From: Paenalcaligenes sp035301625
Lineage (GTDB): Bacteria; Pseudomonadota; Gammaproteobacteria; Burkholderiales; Burkholderiaceae_B
Length of the DNA: 15,162 nucleotides
Direction of reading: 5' to 3'
Assembly: GCA_035301625.1 (NCBI GenBank)
Contig: DATGTW010000053.1
Span: forward strand, 1 to 15,162
Below the pieces are notes generated by a model. It was not told the DNA's origin. It ran no database searches and saw only the letters and a list, made by a program, of their open reading frames with translations. Made by a program: the position numbers and the translations under genes. Shown here piece by piece: positions 1-6,989 of the stretch; the first letter of the stretch is position 1; each line of letters opens with the position of its first letter.

Positions 1-64
1 GTGAAACGCCTTAGCGCCGATGATAGTGGGCTTTGCGCCTGTGAAAGTAGGTCATCGTCAGGCA
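1..64 (+). rRNA. rrf: 5S ribosomal RNA, 3' part
   Basis: The window opens inside a 5S rRNA gene. The segment GTGAAACGCC, then GCCGATGATAGT, then GTGAAAGTAGGTCATCGTCAGGC matches the well-known 3' half of bacterial 5S rRNA in order and spacing, in the form typical of Burkholderiales. The final GTCAGGCA is the 3' strand of helix I, which would pair with the missing 5' end (TGCCTGA-type). About half of the gene, and the 23S and 16S genes expected before it, lie left of the window. The exact 3' end (about 64) is set by the helix and may be off by a base or two. Confidence 0.95.
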
Positions 65-75
65 CACCCTACCGA

Positions 76-108
76 CCCCGCATGGAAACCCTCCATGTGG
101 GGTTTTTT
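76..108 (+). terminator. Intrinsic terminator of the rRNA operon
   Basis: CCCCGCATGGA at 76-86 pairs with TCCATGTGGGG at 92-102, an 11-bp stem with one G-U pair and a 5-base loop. Six Ts follow at 103-108. It lies 11 bases past the 5S end, so this is the end of the rRNA operon. Confidence 0.95.
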
Positions 109-302
109 ATTGCCGGCTCAATGCGCAAAAACACCCTGGAATAAAGATGAACTGTAGAAAAACAACGCGCGCAGACCGGAAAGCAGAAGTTGTCCTGTAG
201 CAAAAGGCATTAAAGATAACTTGTCAAGCAATGCACAAGAGCATTAGCCCAGACGAGTAGAAAAAGAGTAGAATAAAGCCACCAATGCTTTGTATCAACT
301 AT

Positions 303-307
303 GGAGG
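303..307 (+). promoter_or_regulatory. Ribosome binding site deciding the start at 313
   Basis: GGAGG lies five bases before the ATG at 313. The upstream in-frame ATG at 301 overlaps this motif and has no Shine-Dalgarno sequence of its own, so 313 is preferred. Confidence 0.8.
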
Positions 308-312
308 AATGC

Positions 313-675
313 ATGTCCCAGCTTCAGCAGCCCGAGCACGAGACAGGGCTATCACTTAGAAATTTAACGCATGCTATTTATGCTCTTTTTTCAGTTGGGA
401 TTGTTGGTGCTGTTTTTGCACTAGCTGTGATTGCCGCGGTTGTGGTGACTTACTACAAGCGCAGTGAGGTCGCTGGTACTGTTTATGCGGCTCACTTTGA
501 CTGGATTATAAAAACATTTTGGTGGGGCCTTTTGTGGCTAATTGTTAGCTGGGTTCTCACCTTGATTTTCATTGGCTGGATTACAGGTTTACTTGCATTG
601 ATTTGGATTTATTATCGTCTGGCCAAAGGCTGGTTGGCTCATTTCGCCGGAAAGAGCCCCAGTGCTGATGCGTAA
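313..675 (+). CDS. Small integral membrane protein, DUF4870-like
   Basis: This encodes a 120-residue protein that is mostly membrane. After a polar N-terminus (about 1-18) come three hydrophobic segments at about 21-46, 64-86 and 87-103, then a short polar tail ending in KSPSADA. A conserved-looking cytoplasmic turn (YYKRSEVAGT, about 47-56) and an aromatic stretch (KTFWWGLLW, 67-75) resemble the small membrane proteins annotated as DUF4870-like or hypothetical transmembrane proteins in betaproteobacteria. No enzymatic motif is visible and the function is unknown. It is a single-gene unit between the rRNA terminator and the bidirectional terminator at 690-724. The 248 bases before it hold no other gene, and I saw no convincing promoter hexamers there. 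An alternative start at 301 would add MEEC. Certain as a gene; family membership is moderately sure. Confidence 0.85.
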   Translation: MSQLQQPEHETGLSLRNLTHAIYALFSVGIVGAVFALAVIAAVVVTYYKRSEVAGTVYAAHFDWIIKTFWWGLLWLIVSWVLTLIFIGWITGLLALIWIYYRLAKGWLAHFAGKSPSADA

Positions 676-689
676 ATTACTCATACTAT

Positions 690-724
690 AAAAAAAGCCG
701 CAGTTTTTATTCTGCGGCTTTTTT
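690..724. terminator. Bidirectional intrinsic terminator
   Basis: AAGCCGCAG at 695-703 pairs perfectly with CTGCGGCTT at 712-720 around an 8-base loop. An A-run (690-696) precedes it and a T-run (719-724) follows, so the hairpin can end transcription from both the small membrane protein gene on the left and gcdH on the right. Confidence 0.92.
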
Positions 725-771
725 ATTGGTAATTTCTTTTATTCAGGCATGCTAGCAAGCTAGCTAATACC

Positions 772-1965
772 TTAAAAGAATGACTGAATGCCTGTCTGTG
801 CACGACCTAAAATTAGGGCATGAATATCATGGGTCCCTTCGTAGGTATTTACTACTTCGAGGTTGACCAGATGACGGGCGACGCCAAATTCATCTGAAAT
901 ACCGTTACCACCCAGCATGTCACGAGCCATGCGTGCGACATCCAGGGCTTTACCGCATGAATTACGTTTGAGTATCGATGTGATTTCTACCGCGGCTGTA
1001 TTTTCGTCTTTCATACGACCTAAACGCAGGCAACCTTGTAAACCCAAGGTGATTTCTGTTTGCATGTCGGCCAGTTTCTTTTGGATTAGTTGGTTGGCGG
1101 CCAGAGGGCGGCCAAACTGTTTACGATCCAAGGTGTACTGACGTGCGGTATGCCAACAAAACTCAGCAGCACCCAATGCCCCCCATGCAATGCCATATCG
1201 GGCTGAGTTTAAGCATGTAAATGGGCCGCGTAGACCTGCTACTTTTGGCAGCATTTGATCTTCGGCTACCTGGACCTCGTCCATTACGACCTCACCGGTG
1301 ATAGAGGCGCGTAAACCTACTTTGCCATGAATGGTGGGTGCGCTTAAGCCTTGGGCACCTTTTTCCAGGATGAAACCGCGGATCTTGCCATCGTCCTCGC
1401 CACCAACAACTTTGGCCCAAACGATAAATACATCGGCGATGGGTGAGTTGGTAATCCAGGTTTTAGTCCCTGTCAGGATATAGCCACCATCTACTTTTTT
1501 AGCACGAGTTTCCATGCTGCCAGGATCAGAGCCGTGGTTGGGTTCGGTCAGGCCAAAGCAGCCAATCCATTCTCCAGAGGCTAACTTAGGCAGGTATTTT
1601 TTCTTTTGTTCTTCAGTACCAAACTCGTTGATGGGGACCATTACGAGTGATGATTGTACGCTCATCATAGAGCGATAACCTGAGTCTACGCGTTCTACCT
1701 CGCGAGCAATGAGGCCATAGCAGACATAATTTAAACCCGAGCCCCCATATTCTTCGGGAATGGTGGGGCCTAACAAGCCGAGCTCGCCCATTTCTTTAAA
1801 GATTGCTACATCAGTTTGTTCATGACGGAAGGCTTCCAGAACGCGCGGTTCGAGCTTTTCTTGGCAATAAGCTCGTGCCGCTTTACGAACCATGCGCTCG
1901 TCTTCGGTTAGCTGAGCATCGAGTAAAAAGGGGTCTTCCCAATTGAATGTGGGTCTTGATGACAT
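772..1965 (-). CDS. gcdH: Glutaryl-CoA dehydrogenase
   Basis: This 397-residue FAD enzyme of the acyl-CoA dehydrogenase family oxidises and decarboxylates glutaryl-CoA to crotonyl-CoA in lysine, tryptophan and glutarate breakdown, passing electrons to ETF. The length matches bacterial GcdH. Visible signatures are GCFGLTEPNHGSDPG (135-149, FAD and substrate loop), KTWITNSP (168-175), RKQFGRPL (281-288), MLGGNGI (350-356), and NTYEGTHDIHALILGR (373-388) containing the catalytic base Glu376. The YEGTHDIHALILGRA context and the SGYRSMMSVQSSLV segment (Arg98) are characteristic of glutaryl-CoA dehydrogenase rather than short-chain acyl-CoA dehydrogenases. The start is fixed by AGGAG at 1971-1975. 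The gene stands alone, ending at the bidirectional terminator. No CoA-transferase or GcdR-type regulator lies directly beside it; the nearest LysR gene is beyond the ThDP enzyme. Confidence 0.96.
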   Translation of the reverse strand: MSSRPTFNWEDPFLLDAQLTEDERMVRKAARAYCQEKLEPRVLEAFRHEQTDVAIFKEMGELGLLGPTIPEEYGGSGLNYVCYGLIAREVERVDSGYRSMMSVQSSLVMVPINEFGTEEQKKKYLPKLASGEWIGCFGLTEPNHGSDPGSMETRAKKVDGGYILTGTKTWITNSPIADVFIVWAKVVGGEDDGKIRGFILEKGAQGLSAPTIHGKVGLRASITGEVVMDEVQVAEDQMLPKVAGLRGPFTCLNSARYGIAWGALGAAEFCWHTARQYTLDRKQFGRPLAANQLIQKKLADMQTEITLGLQGCLRLGRMKDENTAAVEITSILKRNSCGKALDVARMARDMLGGNGISDEFGVARHLVNLEVVNTYEGTHDIHALILGRAQTGIQSFF

Positions 1966-1970
1966 AAGGG

Positions 1971-1975
1971 CTCCT
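1971..1975 (-). promoter_or_regulatory. Ribosome binding site of gcdH
   Basis: Read on the minus strand, TAGGAG stands five bases before the gcdH ATG, a near-consensus Shine-Dalgarno sequence that confirms the start at 1965. Confidence 0.85.
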
Positions 1976-2033
1976 ACTTTCTTTCAGTCGAGCGATTAAC
2001 GAAGTTCAAAGTGAAATCCATTAATCAATTATC

Positions 2034-2060
2034 AAAAAGTGTTTAGTGAATCTACTTTTT
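2034..2060 (-). terminator. Possible weak terminator of the ThDP enzyme gene
   Basis: AAAAAGT at 2034-2040 and ACTTTTT at 2054-2060 form a 7-bp, almost all A-T stem with a 13-base loop. It overlaps the stop codon at 2052-2054. On the minus strand the 3' arm itself ends in a run of five Us. The stem has a single G-C pair, so termination may be inefficient and read-through into gcdH is possible. Confidence 0.4.
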
Positions 2061-3725
2061 AGCTTGGGCAGATTCTTGGATTTCAGTCAAGGTGCGTGTC
2101 GGGCTAATAGCCTCGGGATCGATGAAGCAATGGATGAGGGCGGGTTTGCCGCTGGCTTGGGCGCGTGCAAATGCAGGCGCAAAGTCAGCTGTTTTGGTGA
2201 CACGCTCGCCATGCCCGCCAAAGGCCTGAGCATAAGCTGCAAAGTCGGGGTTGCGCAGGTCTGTGCCACTGGGACGCCCCGGGTAATCCCCTTCTTGGTG
2301 CATGCGTATCGTCCCATACATGGCGTTGTCGATGATGAGTACGATGATGGGCAAATTATATTGCACTGCGGTTGCGAACTCTTGGCCATGCATCATAAAG
2401 CAGCCGTCACCGGCAAAGCAGATGACTGTTTTGTCGGGCAAGGTACGTTTGGCGGCGACTGCTGCAGGTAAACCGTATCCCATTGAGCCCGATGTGGGGG
2501 CCAGCTGGGTGCCGTACTTGCGAAACGGATAGAAACGGTGCACCCAGGTGGCGTAGTTGCCAGCACCATTCGCGAGGATAGCGTCCTTGGGCAGGGTGTC
2601 AGCCAGATATTTAATTACTGTGGCCATTTGCAATTCGCCTGGGCTCTGGATGCGATCGGTGTCAGTCCATTGCTGATAGCTATTTTTAAGAGTGGTGAAA
2701 GCTGCGTTGTCACGCTGCATGCTGTCATTAGCCTGAGGGCTGCTATGTAATGCTTTGACAAAATCATGTGGGGCAGCACAAAGTGCTAGATCAGCGCGAT
2801 ACACTCGATTGAGTTCCAGTGGATCTGGGTGGACATGAATGAGGTGTGCCTTGGGATTAGGAATATCAAATAGAGTGTAACTTTGGCTAGGGACTTCGGA
2901 CATACGCCCACCCAGTAAAAGGACACAATCCGAATCAGCAATGTATTTGAGTAAATCCGGGTTGGTACCCAAGCCTAGGTCACCCACAAAATAAGGGTGA
3001 TCGGTGGGAAAGAGCTGTTGGCGACGGAATTGTACTGCTACCGGTAGTTGCCATTGTTGGGCCAGCTGGGCGAATTGTGCGCAGGCTTGAGCTGACCAGC
3101 GGCTACCCCCCAATATGGCAATGGGTTGTTTGGCTTGCCTTAATTGCTGGGATAGTTCTTGTAGTTGGGCTGCCGAGGGTACAGTCTCGACAGGCTGGTA
3201 GTGTGGCGCATCAGGCACTGCAGCAGTTTCTGTGAGCATGTCTTCGGGCAACGCGATGACGACGGGTCCTGGGCGTCCTGAGGTTGCGACGTGAAAGGCT
3301 CGCGACAGGATTTCCGGGATGCGCTCTATTTGATCAATTTCGGTGACCCACTTGGCCTGATCACCAAAAACCCTTTTGTAATCCATTTCTTGAAAGGCCT
3401 CGCGATCTCGCATATCGCGACGGATCTGACCGACAAAGAGAATCATCGGCGTTGAGTCCTGTTTAGCGATATGAACACCCGCATAGGCATTGGTTGCCCC
3501 TGGGCCACGTGTCACCATGCAGATGCCAGGCTGGCCTGTGAGTTTGCCGTAGGCCTCGGCCATCATGGCTGCTCCGCCTTCTTGGCGGCATACTGTCAAA
3601 GAAATGTCAGCGTCGTGCAGGCCGTCCAGTACGGCTAAATAGCTTTCACCAGGTACACAAAATACCTGCTCTACGCCTTGTTGTTTGAGCTGTTCAACAA
3701 GAATATGTCCACCTAGGCGTGGCAT
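2052..3725 (-). CDS. Thiamine diphosphate-dependent enzyme, acetolactate synthase-like, substrate unknown
   Basis: This 557-residue protein belongs to the ThDP enzyme superfamily that includes acetolactate synthase, benzaldehyde lyase and related decarboxylases. The N-terminal pyrimidine-binding domain (about 3-170) has the VPGES loop (24-28) and RQEGGAAMMAEAYG (47-60), with the expected cofactor-activating glutamate at position 49. A middle domain (about 185-325) follows. The C-terminal pyrophosphate-binding domain (about 365-535) carries GDGCFMMHGQEF (439-450) and IIDNAMYGTIR (464-474), the GDG-to-N magnesium/ThDP motif. It is unlikely to be the biosynthetic IlvB because no regulatory subunit gene is next to it. 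The longest frame begins at 3746, but no Shine-Dalgarno precedes that ATG, whereas GAGGG sits seven bases before the ATG at 3725. A LysR regulator is divergent from it across a repeat-rich gap, suggesting inducible control. Family certain, reaction not assigned. Confidence 0.9.
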   Translation of the reverse strand: MPRLGGHILVEQLKQQGVEQVFCVPGESYLAVLDGLHDADISLTVCRQEGGAAMMAEAYGKLTGQPGICMVTRGPGATNAYAGVHIAKQDSTPMILFVGQIRRDMRDREAFQEMDYKRVFGDQAKWVTEIDQIERIPEILSRAFHVATSGRPGPVVIALPEDMLTETAAVPDAPHYQPVETVPSAAQLQELSQQLRQAKQPIAILGGSRWSAQACAQFAQLAQQWQLPVAVQFRRQQLFPTDHPYFVGDLGLGTNPDLLKYIADSDCVLLLGGRMSEVPSQSYTLFDIPNPKAHLIHVHPDPLELNRVYRADLALCAAPHDFVKALHSSPQANDSMQRDNAAFTTLKNSYQQWTDTDRIQSPGELQMATVIKYLADTLPKDAILANGAGNYATWVHRFYPFRKYGTQLAPTSGSMGYGLPAAVAAKRTLPDKTVICFAGDGCFMMHGQEFATAVQYNLPIIVLIIDNAMYGTIRMHQEGDYPGRPSGTDLRNPDFAAYAQAFGGHGERVTKTADFAPAFARAQASGKPALIHCFIDPEAISPTRTLTEIQESAQAKK

Positions 3726-3732
3726 GGCTCTA

Positions 3733-3737
3733 CCCTC
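3733..3737 (-). promoter_or_regulatory. Ribosome binding site of the ThDP enzyme gene
   Basis: On the minus strand GAGGG lies seven bases before the ATG at 3725 and within the first codons of the longer frame. It supports the shorter start. Confidence 0.7.
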
Positions 3738-3773
3738 ATATGGCATAAGATGAATAAACCTACTGCTACTAGC

Positions 3774-3834
3774 TTATTTGCATTAAACGCAATTATCAAT
3801 TGATTTATTTGCACATTAACGTGTTATCTTTGCA
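3774..3834. promoter_or_regulatory. Probable LysR operator region with repeats and dyads
   Basis: The divergent gap carries an imperfect direct repeat: TTATTTGCATTAAACG (3774-3789) and TTATTTGCACATTAACG (3805-3821), offset 31 bases or about three helical turns. TTTGCA occurs a third time at 3829-3834. Dyads overlap it: TTGC-N7-GCAA (3778-3792), which fits the T-N11-A LysR box; ATCAATTGAT (3795-3804), a perfect palindrome; and TAAC-GT-GTTA (3817-3826). The array lies about 50 to 110 bases upstream of the ThDP enzyme ATG. I could not pick out clear -35/-10 hexamers for either gene. Confidence 0.55.
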
Positions 3835-3977
3835 TGTATTGGGCTAAAGGTTGGTAAAGCTGGCGATTATTTTCAGTCATTGTAAACAGCCTAGGGATAA
3901 CCCTTATCTTTAAGTGTGTGTTCAGTCAGGTGATGCACTTGATTCGGATGTTTTTAATGGCAGTATTGTATTTGTTC

Positions 3978-3984
3978 AAGGAAG
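3978..3984 (+). promoter_or_regulatory. Ribosome binding site of the LysR gene
   Basis: AAGGAAG ends four bases before the ATG at 3989. It favours that ATG over the GTG at 3914 that opens the longest frame. Confidence 0.75.
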
Positions 3985-3988
3985 TTTA

Positions 3989-4864
3989 ATGCGTTTTGGG
4001 GTTCCCAGTTTAGGGGCGTTACAGGCGTTTGAGGCCACCGCTCGTTTAGGCAGTTTCTCGCGAGCTGCCGAAGAGCTGTCTCTTTCACATAGTGCTGTGT
4101 ATCGACAGGTCACTAATTTAGAGGAAAGCTTGGGGGTGGCTTTATTTGTTCGTGTGCGGCGTCGCTTGGCGCTCACAGAGGCGGGTCGTGAGTATGCTGC
4201 CCGTATTCGGCGTCATTTAGAGCAGTTGGAAAAGGATACTCTGAGTTTAATCTCCAGGGCGGCCATGGGGCGTAGTTTGCATATTGCTGTGTTGCCTACT
4301 TTAGCGACTCATTGGTTATTACCCAGGCTAAACTTATTTCTGCGTGAGCATCCAGATGTTACCGTTAACCTTTCGACACGTACCTTGCCTTTTAAGTTTA
4401 GTGACCACCCTTTTGATGCTGCCATTTATCATGCTGTGCAGTTGTGGCCAGGGACACAAGGCAGTGCCTTATTTTACGAAGAAAAATTGGTGCCCGTGTG
4501 TACGGCTGCAGCATGGGCACGCGCTGACCAGCGGCTAGAGCATTTGGTGCATTTTCATATGGTATCCCGACCTGATGCGTGGCGGGATTGGTATCGCAGC
4601 CAAGGTTATGGAGATTTGCCTGCAATGAGTGTGGGGCCGCGTTATGAGTTGTTTTCCATGATTTTGGCAGCGGTGCGCGCAGGGATGGGGCTGGGATTGA
4701 TGCCTTGGTTTTTAGCGCGTGAGCATTTAGATTCTGGCGAGTTAATTCGCCCTGTGCCTCATGTGTTACGGGTGCCCGAGCGCTATTTCTTTAGTTATCC
4801 TACAGAAAGTGAACCTGAACCCGCTTTGCTAGAGCTCGAAAGCTGGTTAGTGGATGCCGTGTAA
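3989..4864 (+). CDS. LysR-type transcriptional regulator, GcvA-like
   Basis: This 291-residue protein has the standard LysR layout. A winged helix-turn-helix lies at about 5-65, including LQAFEATARLGSFSRAAEELSLSHSAV, split across the recognition region, and VRRRLALTEAGREYA. A short linker helix leads to a periplasmic-binding-protein-like effector domain (about 90-285). The spacing and wording of the HTH resemble the GcvA subgroup. The longest frame starts at a GTG at 3914 and would add 25 residues unlike any LysR N-terminus; the ATG at 3989 has a good Shine-Dalgarno and gives the usual length. It is divergent from the ThDP enzyme gene with 263 bases between starts, the classic LysR arrangement, so that enzyme is its most likely target. 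The inducer cannot be read from the sequence. It converges on purU. Confidence 0.93.
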   Translation: MRFGVPSLGALQAFEATARLGSFSRAAEELSLSHSAVYRQVTNLEESLGVALFVRVRRRLALTEAGREYAARIRRHLEQLEKDTLSLISRAAMGRSLHIAVLPTLATHWLLPRLNLFLREHPDVTVNLSTRTLPFKFSDHPFDAAIYHAVQLWPGTQGSALFYEEKLVPVCTAAAWARADQRLEHLVHFHMVSRPDAWRDWYRSQGYGDLPAMSVGPRYELFSMILAAVRAGMGLGLMPWFLAREHLDSGELIRPVPHVLRVPERYFFSYPTESEPEPALLELESWLVDAV

Positions 4865-4940
4865 AAGACCGGCGTATTTCTGCAACGCGGTATCTCAGTA
4901 ATACGGCATCCCCAGCAGTGCAGTAACTCAACAGCTGATT

Positions 4941-4958
4941 GGACTGCGCGTGCAGTCC
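4941..4958. terminator. Hairpin between convergent lysR and purU
   Basis: GGACTGC (4941-4947) pairs perfectly with GCAGTCC (4952-4958) around a four-base loop. It sits in the 101-base gap where the LysR gene and purU converge. Neither side has a T-run, so it is not a textbook intrinsic terminator; it may slow polymerase or protect a 3' end. Called a terminator mainly by position. Confidence 0.35.
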
Positions 4959-4965
4959 CGTTGCC

Positions 4966-5814
4966 CTAACGGAAAACAATGGTGCGTTGGCCATTAAGCA
5001 AGATCCGATGCTCGACATGAGCTTTCACTGCGCGGGCGAGCACCATTGATTCGATGTCACTGCCTACTCGTGTGAGGTCTTGTGCATTCATGGTGTGATT
5101 GACGTGTGCAATGTCTTGTTCGATGATGGGACCTTCGTCAAGGTCTTTGGTGACATAGTGGGCTGTGGCACCAATAATTTTTACCCCACGCGCGTGTGCT
5201 TGGTGGTAGGGGCGTGCTCCTTTAAAACTAGGCAAAAAACTATGGTGAATATTGATGGCCTTGCCCGAGAGGACTTCACAGGCTTGTGGGGTCAGGATCT
5301 GCATGTAGCGTGCCAGGACAACCAGATCAATATTGAGTTCGTCCACCAAACCCAGTATTTGCTGCTCTTGCTGGACTTTGGTTTCTGATGTGACGGGCAG
5401 GTGATAATAAGGGATGCCGTAGGACTTGACCATGTCCATGTGGGTTTCATGGTTGGATGCTACTGCTGCGATGTCTACAGATAGTTGGTTTTCGCGCCAA
5501 CGAAAAAGCAGATCGTTTAGACAGTGCCCTTGTTTGCTCACCAGCAGCAAGAGACGGGCTGGGCGTTGAGCATCATAAAAATGGGCATCCATATTAAATG
5601 CACGTGCCACGATATCAAAGCGTTCGCGTAGATCTTTTGGGGTGCTGGGGGTTGGCAAACCAAAGTGGATGCGTAAAAAAAACTGCTTTGTTTCTGGGTC
5701 GCCATATTGCTGGGCTTCCAGGATGTTGCCTTCTTGTTTTAATAGCCAGCCACTAACGGCATGCACAATGCCGGTACGGTCAGCGCATGAAAGGGTGAGA
5801 ATAAAATCGTGCAT
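4966..5814 (-). CDS. purU: Formyltetrahydrofolate deformylase
   Basis: PurU hydrolyses 10-formyltetrahydrofolate to tetrahydrofolate and formate, balancing the one-carbon pool with glycine and purine metabolism. The 282-residue length is typical. An N-terminal ACT domain (about 3-80; LSCADRTGIVHAVSGWLL at 8-25) precedes a formyltransferase-fold domain (about 85-280). The catalytic triad of the family is present: Asn188 and His190 in NIHHSFLPSFKGARPY (188-203), and Asp226 in KDLDEGPIIEQD (223-234). The C-terminus (HRILLNGQRTIVF) matches the family. Only a weak AGG about eleven bases upstream serves as a ribosome binding site. It lies 44 bases downstream of the LhgO-like gene, so it may be the tail of that transcript or have its own promoter in the AT-rich spacer. 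In many bacteria PurU is controlled by glycine and methionine through the ACT domain. Confidence 0.95.
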   Translation of the reverse strand: MHDFILTLSCADRTGIVHAVSGWLLKQEGNILEAQQYGDPETKQFFLRIHFGLPTPSTPKDLRERFDIVARAFNMDAHFYDAQRPARLLLLVSKQGHCLNDLLFRWRENQLSVDIAAVASNHETHMDMVKSYGIPYYHLPVTSETKVQQEQQILGLVDELNIDLVVLARYMQILTPQACEVLSGKAINIHHSFLPSFKGARPYHQAHARGVKIIGATAHYVTKDLDEGPIIEQDIAHVNHTMNAQDLTRVGSDIESMVLARAVKAHVEHRILLNGQRTIVFR

Positions 5815-5858
5815 GTTTTGAAAAACCTGTGAATACTCTAATAACTAATAATTAAAGA

Positions 5859-6986
5859 TTAAAAATCGAATGTTGTGGCATTGTCGGTGTTTTGTGATGG
5901 CTGCAATTGTTGCTGTACATATTCACCGATGGCTAGACAGGCGGTCAGCCCAGGTGATTCTATGCCATATAGTTGGACGAGCCCAGGGATTTGGTGGTTT
6001 TTGGGTCCCAGTATTTGAAAGTCAGCTGCGGGCTCTCCAGGGCCTGCGACTTTGGGTCGAATGCCGCAAAAATCGGGCTGCAAGCGTTCTTTTTCAATAT
6101 CAGGCCAGTATTTACGGATGGTCTCATAAAACAAAGTTCGGCGGGCAGGGTCGGGATCATAATTGATTTCATCAACCCATTGCACATCAGGCCCAAAACG
6201 CAATTGACCGGCCAAATCTTGGCAGCTGTGGACTCCTAATCCCTCGTTATCAGGGAGGGGGTAGATCAGGTGGTTAAATGGGTTGGCACCCTGATAGCTA
6301 AAATAATGGCCTTTACAGTATTTCTGGACGATGGGTGTGGGCGTTAAGGCAGTACCTAGTTGAGGGGCATGGATGCCTGCAGCATTGATGAGGTATTGGC
6401 AATGCAGTTGGTAATCTTGGTCCTGGATATCAACAATAAAACCGCTGTCTGGGTGTCGGCGCAATGCAGATACGGGTGTGTTAAGCACAATTTGAGCGCC
6501 GTCCTGCTCGCTAAGACCCTGTAGGCTTAGCATGAGGCTGTGGCTGTCAATAATCCCGGTAGAAGGGCTGTAAAGCGCTGCATCACACTGCACCTGAGGT
6601 TCGATGGCACGAGCTTGGGCTGCATCCAAGAGCTGTAGATCATGTAGGCCACATGCTTTTGCGTTGGCTTGTAATTTAGCCAGTTGGTGCTGCCCAGCAA
6701 TACCGTGGGCGATAATGAGTTTACCTATTTTTTGGTGCGGCACATGGTAGTGCTGGCAAAAGTCATAAAGCAGATTTTTTCCACGCAAACATAGGTTGGC
6801 TTTGAGGCTATCTTTGGGGTAGTAGATGCCCGCATGAATGACTTCCGAGTTGCGCGAGCTAACCTCAAAGCCGATGTGGGCGTGTTGCTCGAGCACCAGG
6901 ACCTCGAGCCCGTGTTTGCTCAGGGTACGAGCAATGGCCAAGCCAACAACGCCGGCGCCGACAATAACGCATTGGATGTCATACAT
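5859..6986 (-). CDS. FAD-dependent oxidoreductase, L-2-hydroxyglutarate dehydrogenase (LhgO)-like
   Basis: This 375-residue flavoprotein of the DAO fold has the dinucleotide-binding motif VGAGVVGLAIART (9-21) with the strand ending VLVLEQ (29-34). The SSRNSEVIHAGIYYP segment (43-57) is highly characteristic of the L-2-hydroxyglutarate dehydrogenase/oxidase group. NAAGIHAPQLG (201-211) and the C-terminal FAD-closing YGIESPGLTACLAIGEYV (340-357) complete the fold. That group oxidises L-2-hydroxyglutarate to 2-oxoglutarate, often as metabolite repair, feeding electrons to quinone. It is about 45 residues shorter than the E. coli enzyme, so substrate identity is inferred. The start at 6986 is three bases after the pdxH stop, strongly implying co-transcription with pdxH. 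No clear Shine-Dalgarno is seen, consistent with translational coupling. Confidence 0.83.
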   Translation of the reverse strand: MYDIQCVIVGAGVVGLAIARTLSKHGLEVLVLEQHAHIGFEVSSRNSEVIHAGIYYPKDSLKANLCLRGKNLLYDFCQHYHVPHQKIGKLIIAHGIAGQHQLAKLQANAKACGLHDLQLLDAAQARAIEPQVQCDAALYSPSTGIIDSHSLMLSLQGLSEQDGAQIVLNTPVSALRRHPDSGFIVDIQDQDYQLHCQYLINAAGIHAPQLGTALTPTPIVQKYCKGHYFSYQGANPFNHLIYPLPDNEGLGVHSCQDLAGQLRFGPDVQWVDEINYDPDPARRTLFYETIRKYWPDIEKERLQPDFCGIRPKVAGPGEPAADFQILGPKNHQIPGLVQLYGIESPGLTACLAIGEYVQQQLQPSQNTDNATTFDF

Positions 6987-6989
6987 AGA

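Noticed and set aside
115..312. Search for a tRNA, small RNA or promoter between the rRNA terminator and the small membrane protein gene.
   Set aside because: No tRNA cloverleaf or strong hairpin was seen. Hexamers such as TTGTCA at 221 lack a well-spaced -10 partner.
2046..2471. A 141-codon plus-strand frame opposite the ThDP enzyme's C-terminal domain.
   Set aside because: It lies opposite the conserved GDG-to-Asn motif region and is a shadow of that gene.
2052..3725. Calling the ThDP enzyme acetolactate synthase IlvB.
   Set aside because: No IlvN small subunit or branched-chain biosynthesis gene is adjacent, and the divergent LysR suggests catabolic control; family-level naming is safer.
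3723..3746. ATG at 3746 as the start of the ThDP enzyme.
   Set aside because: No Shine-Dalgarno precedes it, while GAGGG precedes the ATG at 3725, where the family-like N-terminus begins.
3914..3988. GTG start giving a 316-residue LysR protein.
   Set aside because: The extra 25 residues are unlike LysR N-termini, and AAGGAAG sits directly before the ATG at 3989.
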